NCBI GenBank assembly: GCA_001566295.1
Contig: KQ964276.1
Location: 1-50,510, forward strand
Origin: Microdochium bolleyi
Taxonomy: Eukaryota; Ascomycota; Sordariomycetes; Xylariales; Microdochiaceae
DNA: 50,510 nt
Direction of reading: 5' to 3'
Shown: positions 22,635 to 32,325 of the stretch, piece by piece
How positions within the stretch are numbered: position 1 is the stretch's first letter
Layout: each line of letters opens with the position of its first letter
The notes under the pieces: generated by a model
Told to the model about the DNA's origin: nothing
Databases searched by the model: none
What the model saw: only the letters and a program-made list of their open reading frames with translations
Position numbers and translations under genes: made by a program

Positions 22635-24248
22635 ATGTTGCAAGTTTCGATGAAGCGGCTCGCACACCCCCATCTGCTGCACCGGGTCGCATCTGTCCTT
22701 CTTTCAGCCCGGTTCCCTCCTCCACGCACAGCCATCATAACCTCTTCTCTACGTTCTGTTACTTCGGAAGCATCCAGACCGCCACTGGTCCCCAAGACAT
22801 TCCCCTCTAGTGGCTTCGGGCTCATCGACTCCGCCGTGAAGTTCGAGGAGGAGAGGTTGCCGGACTACAGGAAGGATGCCTTCTACCCAGTCACCATCGG
22901 CCAAGTCTTCGTTGGCCGCTATCAGGTCGTTGGCAAGATGGGCTATGGCACCACCTCGACGGTATGGATGGCTCGCGACTTGCAGTATGTCTGCACCCTG
23001 CCCATCGCATGCCTGCAATGATGGTTGCTAACCGCGCTATTCTTCAGAGCGCACGGGTTCGTGGTCTTGAAGGTTCACGTGCACCCAATGCCCCCGGTGA
23101 GGGAGCTCGAGATCAGTAGATACTTGGACTCGGTCGAGGCCGGTGACCATCCAGGCCGTGAAATTGTTCGCACAGTCAGAGACACGTTCGAGCTGCAGGG
23201 GACGCATGGCCCTCACGAGGTTTTCGTGCTTCCTCCCCTCGGCGTCAGCCTGCGGCATCTCCAGGGGTTACCAGAGACTGGTGTGCATGACCGGTCGGTC
23301 GTTATCATGGCTCTCCAGCGGCTCACTACCGCTCTCAACTTCTTGCACGGACCAGCAAATGTGACCCATACCGGTGAGGTCCCGGGCGCAAGGGCATCCG
23401 GGCCAAGTCCCCTGAGATCCAGCAAACACGCGCATATCTGCTAATCCTTGGGTCAACCAGATATTCACGCAGACAACATCCTCTTCGGTGTTGAAGACGA
23501 GTCAGTACTCAAGGTGTTCGAAGAAACTGAGATGACTAGTCCGTCGCCCAGAAAGGTTGCCGACGGTGTTATAATTCACCAGTCCCTCTTCATAGTCGAA
23601 AGTCTCGCCCCGGTCCACCTCTGCGACCTTGGACATGCCCGCATCGGCGATGAGCACCAGGGCATCGCTATGCTCCTCCGGTATCGAGCACCAGAAGTCA
23701 TTCTAGGCATGAGCTGGGGTCATGCAGTGGACATGTGGAGTGTTGGAATGCTGGTGAGCCGCAAGTCGTTTCCGATACCGGTCGTATGATACAGGATTGA
23801 CGCATGCCTTGTTACAGGCTTGGACTCTTCTCGAGCCTGAGGAACTCATCCAATTGCGCCGTCAAGAAGATGAAGCACGGAACGACGCCTTGCATCTGGC
23901 ACAGTTGACTGCTCTCCTGGGCCCGCCACCGCCAGAGTTCTTAGAGAGGAGCCCCAATACGAAGCAGTACTGGGACGCTGATGGTGAGAATGTACGCCCT
24001 CAAAACAAGCAGGTATGGTGCTGACTTCGCATTCTTCTCCAGGGACTTGGAAGAACTCTGTCCCCGTACCCAAGGAGCGAACCTTCGAGGCACTACCGAG
24101 CTCACTAGAGGACGCGGACAGGAAGGTATTCCTGGATCTCATCCGCAGGCTGCTCTGCTGGCTCCCCGAAGATCGGCTCAGCTCCAATGACACATTGCAT
24201 CATCCCTGGGTCTCTGAGCCTAGCGTCAATGAAAGTACAGAATCTTGA
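22635..24248 (+). CDS. SRPK-like serine/threonine protein kinase
   Basis: The five exons are 22635-22984, 23048-23373, 23461-23753, 23818-23983 and 24043-24248, giving 446 residues. All introns (62, 87, 64 and 59 nt) are GT-AG and keep the frame. The kinase order is intact: glycine loop GKMGYGTTS (about 100), the ATP-binding lysine in VVLKVHV (about 124), catalytic loop HTDIHADN (about 224), DLG in place of DFG (about 281), RAPEVILG and DMWSVGML. The lysine of the HxDxKxxN loop is histidine here, which is seen in many fungal SRPK-like kinases. The first 60 residues are basic and Ser/Arg-rich, like a mitochondrial targeting peptide; a second ATG at 22650 would also serve. Substrates are unknown. 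Dispersed repeat copy A lies 230 bp downstream. Confidence 0.85.
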
Positions 24249-24982
24249 CACGACGTGATGGTGTGCAGCAAGCACAAAGGAGGCCTTCGGGTTTCACAAT
24301 CACGGAGCAAGCGAGACATTTGGCCATCCGCTCTGTAATTGTATAGCTTGAAATTCCACTCCCTCCACGTCATCGTCCCACACGTATCGTCCCACGCTCG
24401 ACTTAGCTGTGAAGGTGAACTTCGCATGCGCGTGGCGTATTGGAACTCTCGATTAACTGGTTCATCTTGTATCTTTTACTCGGCAATTCCCCATTCGGCA
24501 AATATCTGAGAATTCTTAGCACGTATCCTGGGTGTTGTTGGTTAAATCCGCCACATTGGCAGGTTCAGTGGGGAGGGCAGGTGCACCCATCACGTGGCGC
24601 AAGGTGCCAAGTTCCAGACAGAGACCAACATGCGCGTGGCTGCACGATATGTGTAACAAGAAAAAAGCCAGGCAGCCAAGTCCCTCCCTGCTTGTGCACG
24701 AGGATATAAACTGCGATTGTCCCTGCCCTTGGTGGCAAAATTTCCGCGCGCTCGTGGTCGACAACGGGAGTCGGCTTGAAGAAAAGCCTCGACATTGGCA
24801 AGCCACGAGGTTCTTCCCCGAGCAAGGAACACATGGTCGGAAGCCACTCCCAATTAGAACAAGAAATTGCTTGCATATTCTTGACCCAGCTAGACCAAGG
24901 AGAGTACAGAAGCAGTAAATATACAAGGTCCTTCAAAGAAGCGCCTAAACCCGCAAGAGAAAAAAGCATATCCTCGATCATG
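24249..24982. other. Intergenic region between convergent genes
   Basis: No gene was seen. It contains dispersed repeat copy A (24477-24631). Confidence 0.5.
24477..24631. repeat. Dispersed repeat, copy A
   Basis: This shares its body with sequences at 32115-32253 and 36415-36529 (for example TCCGCCACATTGGCAGG and the CAGTGG-AGGGC core). Compared with the others, copy A lacks about a dozen bases before TCCGCCAC. Differences are mainly C/T and G/A. No coding capacity or clear terminal repeats were seen. It could be a SINE, MITE or fragment of a larger element. Confidence 0.75.
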
Positions 24983-26748
24983 CTAATAATTCACCTCCAC
25001 GTTCCTCGACACAGTGATCGACTTGGGATCCATCTCCTTGAAGCTGCCACTCCTGGAAGCAACCGACGATGCAATGTGTGTCTTGAAATTTGTCGGCCGC
25101 AGCTCTGTCGAGTCGTCGTTGGAGTCGATACGCTCAAGACGCCCAGCGGTGATCTGCGACTTGCTAAAGGGGCCGCGGTCCAAGAAGCCAGGTCCGTTCT
25201 TTGTGAACTTTGGTTTCCATGAGGTGTTGCGGACTGCCGATCGGGGCTTGCCGCTGCTGTCGTCGAGCTGGCTGCCGTTCCCCGTCGGGTTCCTGGCGCT
25301 TCGGCCGTACTGGTCGGTGGGGTATCTGTTTGTGCCGCGGGTGGTGCCAAACACTTTGGGCCAGATGCGAATGAGGATAACACGAACTGCATGTGTGTGA
25401 GATCGCAAGTCAGTATTTTGAGTTTGTAGACAACTTGGAGATGGGAGAAAGATGAAGGAAGAGCTGCTTGGTCGTGTCGGAGATGGTACATACGGGTAGG
25501 CATGCAAGCGCACATGATGCCAACGCTGATCTCGACGCAAGACCAGATCGACACGTTGAAGAACTCGTAGGTGATGTTGGAGGACTTTGCGAACTCGACC
25601 AGAGTGGCAAGACGAACAATCGAGATGACAGTAACAAATGTGCCGACGACAACCACTATGTTGGCAGTTAGATCCACTCTTTGTCGTTTTAATTCCAAGA
25701 GCTTCGGGTGACCTTACTAGCTGCAACTCCAATCTTCTTCTTCCAGTGTAGGTTAAGGGTGGACACCTGAGACAGGGGCAGATACAACATCCACAAGTCG
25801 AGCGCGATGCTGATGGAGGCATTGGCCCAGGCCAGCGCGTTGCCATCGTTGCATCGTCCACCCGCCTGGGAAAGGTCAAACACTTGTTCCCATGCATAGT
25901 TCAGCGGAGTGCACTGGAAGATGGCCGCGAGGATGAATGCAAGGCCAAAGAGGCAGCTGATCACCACGGTTGCCCACAGGAGTCGTCGAAAGCCCGGGTC
26001 GGGGAAGATGCGCAGGTAGAAGAAGAGTAGCGACAGCTTGAGGATGGCGACTTCGGCAAAGTAGAGAAAAGTGGTGAGGTAGAAGGTGAAGGCGAAGTTG
26101 GTAATCTGTGTTGGTGTCAAGGTCCAGATGTCCTTGCCCATGCCGTACTGGCCCAGCTTGATGTTCAATGCCGCCGAGGGAATGCAGACGAGTATCATGC
26201 CTAGAATGGCCCAGTCGTCAAAGCCCAGTCCGATCTGGGTGAGGAATTGCTTGTACACGGTGCGGATGAGGACGAAAATGACGGCGGATCCCATGAGGAC
26301 GGATACCAAGATGGTATAGGGGATGACTCTGTCGCGGGTGGGAGCACCGCAGATGTTCATGGTAACGTTCTTGACAACTGTACAGACCCCTCTTCGTTAG
26401 CAAAGCCCCATGACGAGGAAGTGAACGTGGTGGTTTGCGATGATGGTTACTGACAGAACATGTCCTCAACCGACCCGCAGAGCTGGGCGGCACAACCTTG
26501 AATATACAAATCATAGTTCTTATCGGCGCAATGGCAAGCTGTGTCGGTAAGAGAACATGTCGAGTTGCTGGCAGCCAGAGCGAAGCAGGGTTTCTGTGAA
26601 TAGGCTGTCAGTTGTGATCCTCTGGAAAGATATCCAAATCTCAGACGCTTCAGCTTACTGAGCATTCGGGAAGACCAAAATCAGACTGGGCGGCGATGGT
26701 AAAGCCCAGGAGGGAGGTGAACAAGCAGATTACGCTGAGGAAACGCAT
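24983..26748 (-). CDS. CFEM-domain, Pth11-like G-protein-coupled receptor
   Basis: The exons are 26748-26659, 26593-26455, 26377-25718, 25655-25494 and 25386-24983, giving 484 residues. A signal peptide (about 1-20) precedes a cysteine-rich CFEM domain (about 25-90; CSKPCFAL, CSLTDTACHC, CGSVEDMF). A seven-helix region of the fungal rhodopsin-like type (about 95-370) follows, with GFDDWAI, LNIKLGQYGMGKDIW, KLSLLFFYLRIFP and the IVRLATLVEF region. The cytosolic tail of about 110 residues is Ser/Thr-rich and basic. This family sits in the plasma membrane; Pth11 of the rice blast fungus senses surface cues for infection development. The second intron uses GTCAGT, a weak donor, but it is the only one that joins the frames. 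Confidence 0.9.
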
Positions 26749-29696
26749 GTTGTCAATGGTTACTGACCCCACTGATGTCGATCAGTGACGGCCCAAGCCC
26801 TGAACAATGAGGGTGGGCTGTGGATCAAGTAAATACTCCGGGTGGGAGGCCACGAGGACTCCATGGTTGTACATGAACGCCACAGGACAACATGTCGAAT
26901 TCGGCAACTGCTCGCCGAGAGGCTAGCTCTAGGCCGATCAAGAAGATCGAGTGGCTGACGCCGCGGTTGTGGGCCGAGGCGTAAGTGTGTGGAGATGGGA
27001 AAGAGTTTCCCCCTGAGTGTCAAGACGTGGCCATACATAGCTGCACTAGTGCTCTTAGGCGGCCCTGATGGCAACGGAATGGAGAAGCTGCTTTGTATTT
27101 ATCGTAAGACTACTCACACCGGTCAGACCCGTGGGATGCAATTGCGACAGTGGGAATGGAAATTGCCAAAAGACGAAACTAGAGCTGTCTTGGGTCCTCA
27201 CCTGGGGGAAGGCGCTAAGGTTTGGTGCCGTCGCCACGTGTGCGATCGCGGATCCCAAGTGTTGACACCGCAAGGGTACTACCCTCCAAGTCGGCCAAGT
27301 CCGAATTCTCCCAAGGTACCATCTGCAGGAACCCTGCCCGACTCATGGGATCGGCCCGTAGGGGTGACGCACGTCAGCCCGTCAGTACTCACATATCAGC
27401 ATCCTTGTCTCAAGGGTTGCCATGCGAGCACCATATTCCAGAGGCCCGAGCAGCTTTCTAGGTTCTCCATCCTCACAAGCTTCTTTAACTGTTGCATCTC
27501 TCCTAGCTGAGGCATGTAGCTAGTCAACTAGATTGATTTTGCTGTGCCCACCTGTTCATGCTTGCTTCTCCGAGGCCATCTGCCGAATCCAGCTAACGAG
27601 CGCTTGCGCCACCATCTAATTACTGCGAGATACGCGACTCGTCGCGTTGTTCTGAGGCCGCCGCTAGAAAGGTTTGGCGCCCCGCGAGTCGCAGCTGTCC
27701 CTGGCCTTTCTGATCTATCCAATTACTTTCAGGCGAGTAGCTTGAGGCTAATGCAGCCACGCACAATCTACTTTTTTTCTTCCTGTTCGTGAACAAGCAA
27801 ACTCCTAGTCCCAGGGCACAAGCTATCTATACATTGTGCTCTTCTGTACTAGCTCGGATGATTGTTCTGGGCAGCTGTAGCCATGTTGGGGCCGGGGCCA
27901 GGCTGGAATGGAAGCCTACAGCTGCTGTCGCTTTATGGTTCTAGAAGCTCCATCATGCGTGTCACCTCTGGATGCAACCTTTAAAGGAGTGCTTGCCTGC
28001 CTCTTGCTCGACATGACAAGTCTCGCTTACTTATTCGCACGATGCTACATAATGGGTTACACGCGGGCTTCCCAGGATGTAGGAAAGCTTAGCGACATGA
28101 TCGGAGGGTATACCGAGAGCAAGAACAGCTGCATTTGCATCTAGGCAGCACAACGCCGAAGCCAAGAGATACGACCCTTCAAGTTTAAACAATCTTCGCG
28201 TACCTAGCACACGTGCCTTGACAAACAATGAGCCCTGGCTATTGTGAGTCGATAGCGGCAACACTGATGGTTGTGGGGGGACAAAGAGCCAATCGCATCA
28301 TAGACAGCTTGCGCTGATGTACAGGTAATTGATGATTGCCAAGCCTAGCTAGACCCAAGGGTCAAGACATTCCATGGAACCGAATCATACCACGTGGCCG
28401 AGGAGGGAGGAGAAACTTTCAAGTCAGGGGTAGACAGCCACCGCAAGCCGCCGTGGCAGCGCCTCCTCCCGGGGCAATATCCAGATCGGGCAAAGCGCCC
28501 CCAGGGCCTGGACCATTCGCTCGGCAGGATGTTTTCGGCGTTCGGCGTGGTTCTTGTCGGAGCTGCTTCCGAGACGCGTCGAATGTGTCTCAGGTTTTAA
28601 ATGCCACCACGGCCGTCTCGCCATGTACTCTCCGCGGCACTCACGAGTCGCGGTCTAGTCGCGAACATGTGGGCAGCCCACTGACGAAATCGCCAATTTC
28701 TATCAAGCGTATTGACTCGCCGTTACGAGTGCCCAGCGTTAACAGCAGGTGCTCTCGCGCGCCAGCCTCGTTGTGCTCTACCGATAGACAACAGGCACGA
28801 GCGACCTCTTCGTTCGACACCAAAAGTTGGCCTGGCCTGGCCTGGTCTAGCCATCATCGAGCTGGACTGGTAGACCCGGGATACCGACGAATTGTCGGCA
28901 AGGATACTAGAGGATGTAGCAGAATTTGTGCTTTCATTTGGTGTACAGCGGAGTCTGGAAGAGATGGTGTTGATCAGCTCTTCGAGGCTCACGCAGCGCA
29001 GTGCTTTGAATTTTATCGTACGGGAGAGGAATGACCAGGCAGGGGCAGCGTGGCATCACGAGGGGTTCTTTGCCGTGACACGGCTCGTCTGATTACTCAA
29101 ACAGCATTGGGGAAACGGAACGTACAACATTAAGAGTGGACTTTCTAGGGAATATGGTGGTATTTGAACAGCAGCATTTCAACATTTTGCGCCCCCAGTT
29201 TCACGTGCCAGTGGTAGACGATCAGATGTTGCAAACCACGTCTCGGACAACAAGTTCTTTTCCAGCCGCTTGCCTGTACTGTTGCACGTAAGGCAAAGTT
29301 TCAATGGGTCAAGTGAGTAGCGTACGTGTCACCGTAAAGATTGAATACAAGCTCAAGGAATGACTTCGCTGCTGGTTGGCACTTGAGGCTGAAGTCCCGA
29401 GGAACAAAGAAATTGAAGTATATTGCGGTTGCCTCGCCAGGCTAAGCTCAGACGATTCTTGGTAAGAATCCCTCTGCCATACCAATGCCACGGTCAAGCG
29501 GCTCCTCTACCTTTGCTGTCAAAGATTGACTTGAGAGAGAATTGAGGATGGAAAATGAAAAACAAAAAACCGAATCAAAAGGCTCCAAGGCTTTCAACTC
29601 ATCCAACCTGCGCGTGAACCACCTTGTGCACCCGTTCTAGCTGCCGCCTCCCTCCCCCTCCATGTCCTCATTCTACAATTGCCCCCCAAATGGCCA
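26749..29696. other. Long gene-poor region
   Basis: About 2.9 kb without a gene I can support. Open frames (for example 28336-29034 on the plus strand) lack motifs and have random-looking composition. A short GGCCT pentamer array at 28829-28847 is the only repeat noted. The segment near 26749-27000 presumably holds the CFEM receptor promoter. Confidence 0.45.
28829..28847 (+). repeat. (GGCCT)n short tandem repeat
   Basis: About three and a half copies of a GGCCT/CCTGG pentamer in non-coding DNA. Confidence 0.7.
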
Positions 29697-30137
29697 CTAA
29701 AGCCACACGCATCTCACACTCTCGAAGCGCGTGAGGTCGCCGACACATCCGTCACGCCACACAGCATGGTTTGCACCTGTGCAGTCCTTGGCGCTGTAGT
29801 AGTAGCAGGCGAGCTGGGCCTTGGTGTCCTTGGACCACGACACCGCGTTGGCCGAGTGGGTGCCGCTGAAGCCGTAGTTCCAGCACCTGTTGGTGCTGAT
29901 GACGAACTCGACGTTGTATTTAGTGCAGATGTAGTCGGTGTAGTACTGGATCTTGACGGTGTCTTCTCTCGCCGCCAGGGTGACGTCCCGCGCTGCGATT
30001 CCGAGATCGTGCTCCGTGAGTCTGAGATCGCTCGGCGTGACGTTGGAGAGAGTTGGCCCGTCTGCGGCAGGGGCGGGAGCGGCCATGGCGACGGCGCAGA
30101 GCAGACTCAGGGCCTGGATCGAGTAGGTGGCCAACAT
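29697..30137 (-). CDS. Small secreted cysteine-rich protein
   Basis: A single exon encodes 146 residues. The ATG at 30137 begins a typical secretion signal (MLATYSIQALSLLCAVAMAA, cut around residue 19-24). The mature part has six cysteines, in CTKYN, RCWNY, ACYYY, DCTG, GCVG and RCVW, enough for three disulfides. It is rich in aromatic residues and has no membrane helix. An arginine-containing stretch (AARDVTLAARED) may be the end of a pro-region. A TATA box lies 180 bp upstream (30315-30321). The in-frame codons upstream of this ATG lack protein-like character and are taken as leader. I do not recognise the family; size, secretion and cysteine pattern match effector-like or antimicrobial secreted proteins. 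Confidence 0.8.
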   Translation of the reverse strand: MLATYSIQALSLLCAVAMAAPAPAADGPTLSNVTPSDLRLTEHDLGIAARDVTLAAREDTVKIQYYTDYICTKYNVEFVISTNRCWNYGFSGTHSANAVSWSKDTKAQLACYYYSAKDCTGANHAVWRDGCVGDLTRFESVRCVWL

Positions 30138-30314
30138 CTTGTTGATGAGTGAAAGTGTTTGGGAGCTGCACTTGTTAGTAAGGAATAGAGAGGGCGAGAC
30201 ATTGGTCGAGTTGAAAGTACCTTTTAGTTCCGGTGAGAGGGTTGTGTACTGAGTGAGGAATGGAGGTGTCCTGCTGAGGATGAAGGATATGAAAAGCTGT
30301 AGAAACTCGGCAAG

Positions 30315-30321
30315 CTTTATA
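30315..30321 (-). promoter_or_regulatory. TATA box of the small secreted protein gene
   Basis: TATAAAG on the minus strand, about 180 bases before the ATG at 30137. The spacing suits a fungal promoter with a leader of about 140-150 bases. Confidence 0.5.
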
Positions 30322-32114
30322 CTCATCGCTAGAAGTGCTTCTCGCCTGTCGGACATGCAAACTGAGCTGAAGATTTCCAGAGTTATTTCCGACTCGCCAT
30401 TCTTTGTCGTGCCACCATCATCGTGAGTGGCGGAGCTGCACGTCGGGTTTCCTGTGCCTAGCTGGAGCCTTAGACAACGCAACAAACCCAGAGTTTCGAG
30501 CATCTGGACCTATTGCTTGCATGCGATGGATGGGAACTTGCAGGAGCCCTGAGTAATCGGATAGGGTAGCAAGCGAGCCTGAAACAGCTATAGGAGTGAG
30601 ATATGTAACCTTGCCTGAAAGTGCATTTTGGTCCCCTGGTTCACTGGCGTCATCAACGAACAACACGTCGTGAAGTAGGCTATTAAAGTTGGTGCATACT
30701 CTAGGGTTCCTAATAGAGTGGCTTAGGTGAACGGACATGAGAGGGCGGCGCCAGCTTTCCCAGCCGCTAGTGCATGTCACCATGGTATCGTTCACTGAGT
30801 TTCGCGCGACGGGCTTTTGTGACAGCTTCAAGGGCTGATGGTTGTGACGCATTTAGACGCCCGTGTCCAGCGCAACATCATGCGCCGTGACCTGGCCCAC
30901 AGCCTCAGACAGACGTCCAAATGTGGCTCTTGCAATCCGCGTTTTGCAGCAATATCTCGACCGACTTCACGACCATCTGGAGTGTTGGGACGGGGAATTG
31001 CCCGAGCCCAGTTCAGGGCAGTCCGAAATGGTAATCAGACATCGCGGCGTCGCTTCATTGTCCGCCAAGCTATCCGTCAAATCATGCCGGACCAGTGACA
31101 ATCAGCATCATGCAAGACTTGGTGGTGTTTAGGTTACATTGCATAGCCGGCCCGTGCCGTTACACTGCATGAGCACTGCTGGCAAACAGTCAGCGCCGTG
31201 AACTGCAGCACTACCCCTCTCCACTGGCAAGGGAAGGCGAGCGGGCGTATGGACGGCACTTGACCACGGCACGTGCAAAGATCCATGGCATCAGGAACAG
31301 TAATGGTTTGCGTACTCTTTTTGACCTTGGCTCTGGTTCTCTGGCGGCTGCTGCGCCTCCACTGGAGGTTGCATTTTTCGGTAGGGTTGACTAACGACAT
31401 GCTGACAGCAGTGGACGAAGTTGCACAACGGTCAGCGTAGCATTGCTCCACGATGGCGCGCTGGTGGTTGCGTCTTGGTTGCAGCCTCTATCAGTTGAAG
31501 CTGGGGTACCTCTCACTCTGAATGAGAGGTTGATGTAGCTCACCTGGAACAGTCATGACCACAGTTTGGTCGTTGGGCCAGCTACTTTACCAGAGCATGG
31601 TCAAAGTGGCGGCTATGCCAACAGAGGCGGAGTCGAGTCGTTCAAGTTGGAAATGTTTGGTTGCAAAACCTTTATTTGTTGCAGCATCGTGTTTTTTCTC
31701 ATAATGTAATGCTCAGGCCATGACTGACCATGGAGCACGAATTGGCTGTCGTTTACCCCACCATCTCGCAAAGGTATCCAACCCACACGGACACCGATTT
31801 CGAATGCGACTGTATCATGGAGAAAGAAGTCACTGTCGAACAAGCATATATCCGGATGTGGCGCGCCTCATATACTCATAGCCAGTGCTTAAGTGTTATA
31901 TGAGTATAGAGTTGTTGAGTTGTTTGATCACCCAGGGGCTCGGCATATCTGACTCCTGACGAGAGGTTCAGCTCCATCATGATACTTGATCGCAGACACT
32001 TCACCGCCATCTTCCCCGTTGATATTTTGGCCGTGCTCTGGGCGACGGTCGCGAGGCGGCGGGTGGTACGAGGCCCCTTGAAGGACGCTTGCCAGCCTGT
32101 GCATCATCGTCCCA

Positions 32115-32253
32115 TACTCGGCAATCCTTCATTAGGCAAATACCTGAGGATTCTCAGCACGTCCTCTAGGTGTTGCTGGTTGGCACGCCGCGTTGGTCCG
32201 CCACAACGGCAGGTCCAGTGGGGAGGGCGCGTGCACCACCACGCGGCTCCTGG
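32115..32253. repeat. Dispersed repeat, copy B
   Basis: This starts with TACTCGGCAAT like copy A and carries the fullest version of the middle (TTGGTCCGCCACAACGGCAGG). It lies 73 bp beyond the stop codon of the dynamin-like gene. It differs from copy C mostly by transitions. Confidence 0.75.
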
Positions 32254-32325
32254 TTTGACTCGGTGAAACACCATGCGGCATTCCTGGTATAGTATATTGC
32301 TCGAAATGAAACGAGATATGGAGCA

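Larger units (their letters stand above)
30138..32325. other. Gene-poor region with repeat copy B
   Basis: No complete gene was seen. Two stretches read slightly protein-like (30863-31099 plus, 31613-31860 minus) but lack motifs, starts and splice partners. Dispersed repeat copy B lies at 32115-32253. Confidence 0.4.

Noticed and set aside
28336..29034. A 232-codon plus-strand open frame
   Set aside because: Arg/Ser/Pro-rich random-looking sequence across simple repeats, without motif.
30863..31132. Coding-like stretch containing AIRVLQQYLDRLHDHLE, possibly part of a transcription factor
   Set aside because: No start codon, no DNA-binding motif and no joining exon found.
31613..31860. Minus-strand stretch reading DSDFFLHDTVAFEIGVRVGW
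   Set aside because: Protein-like in feel, but no start, no splice partner and no family match.
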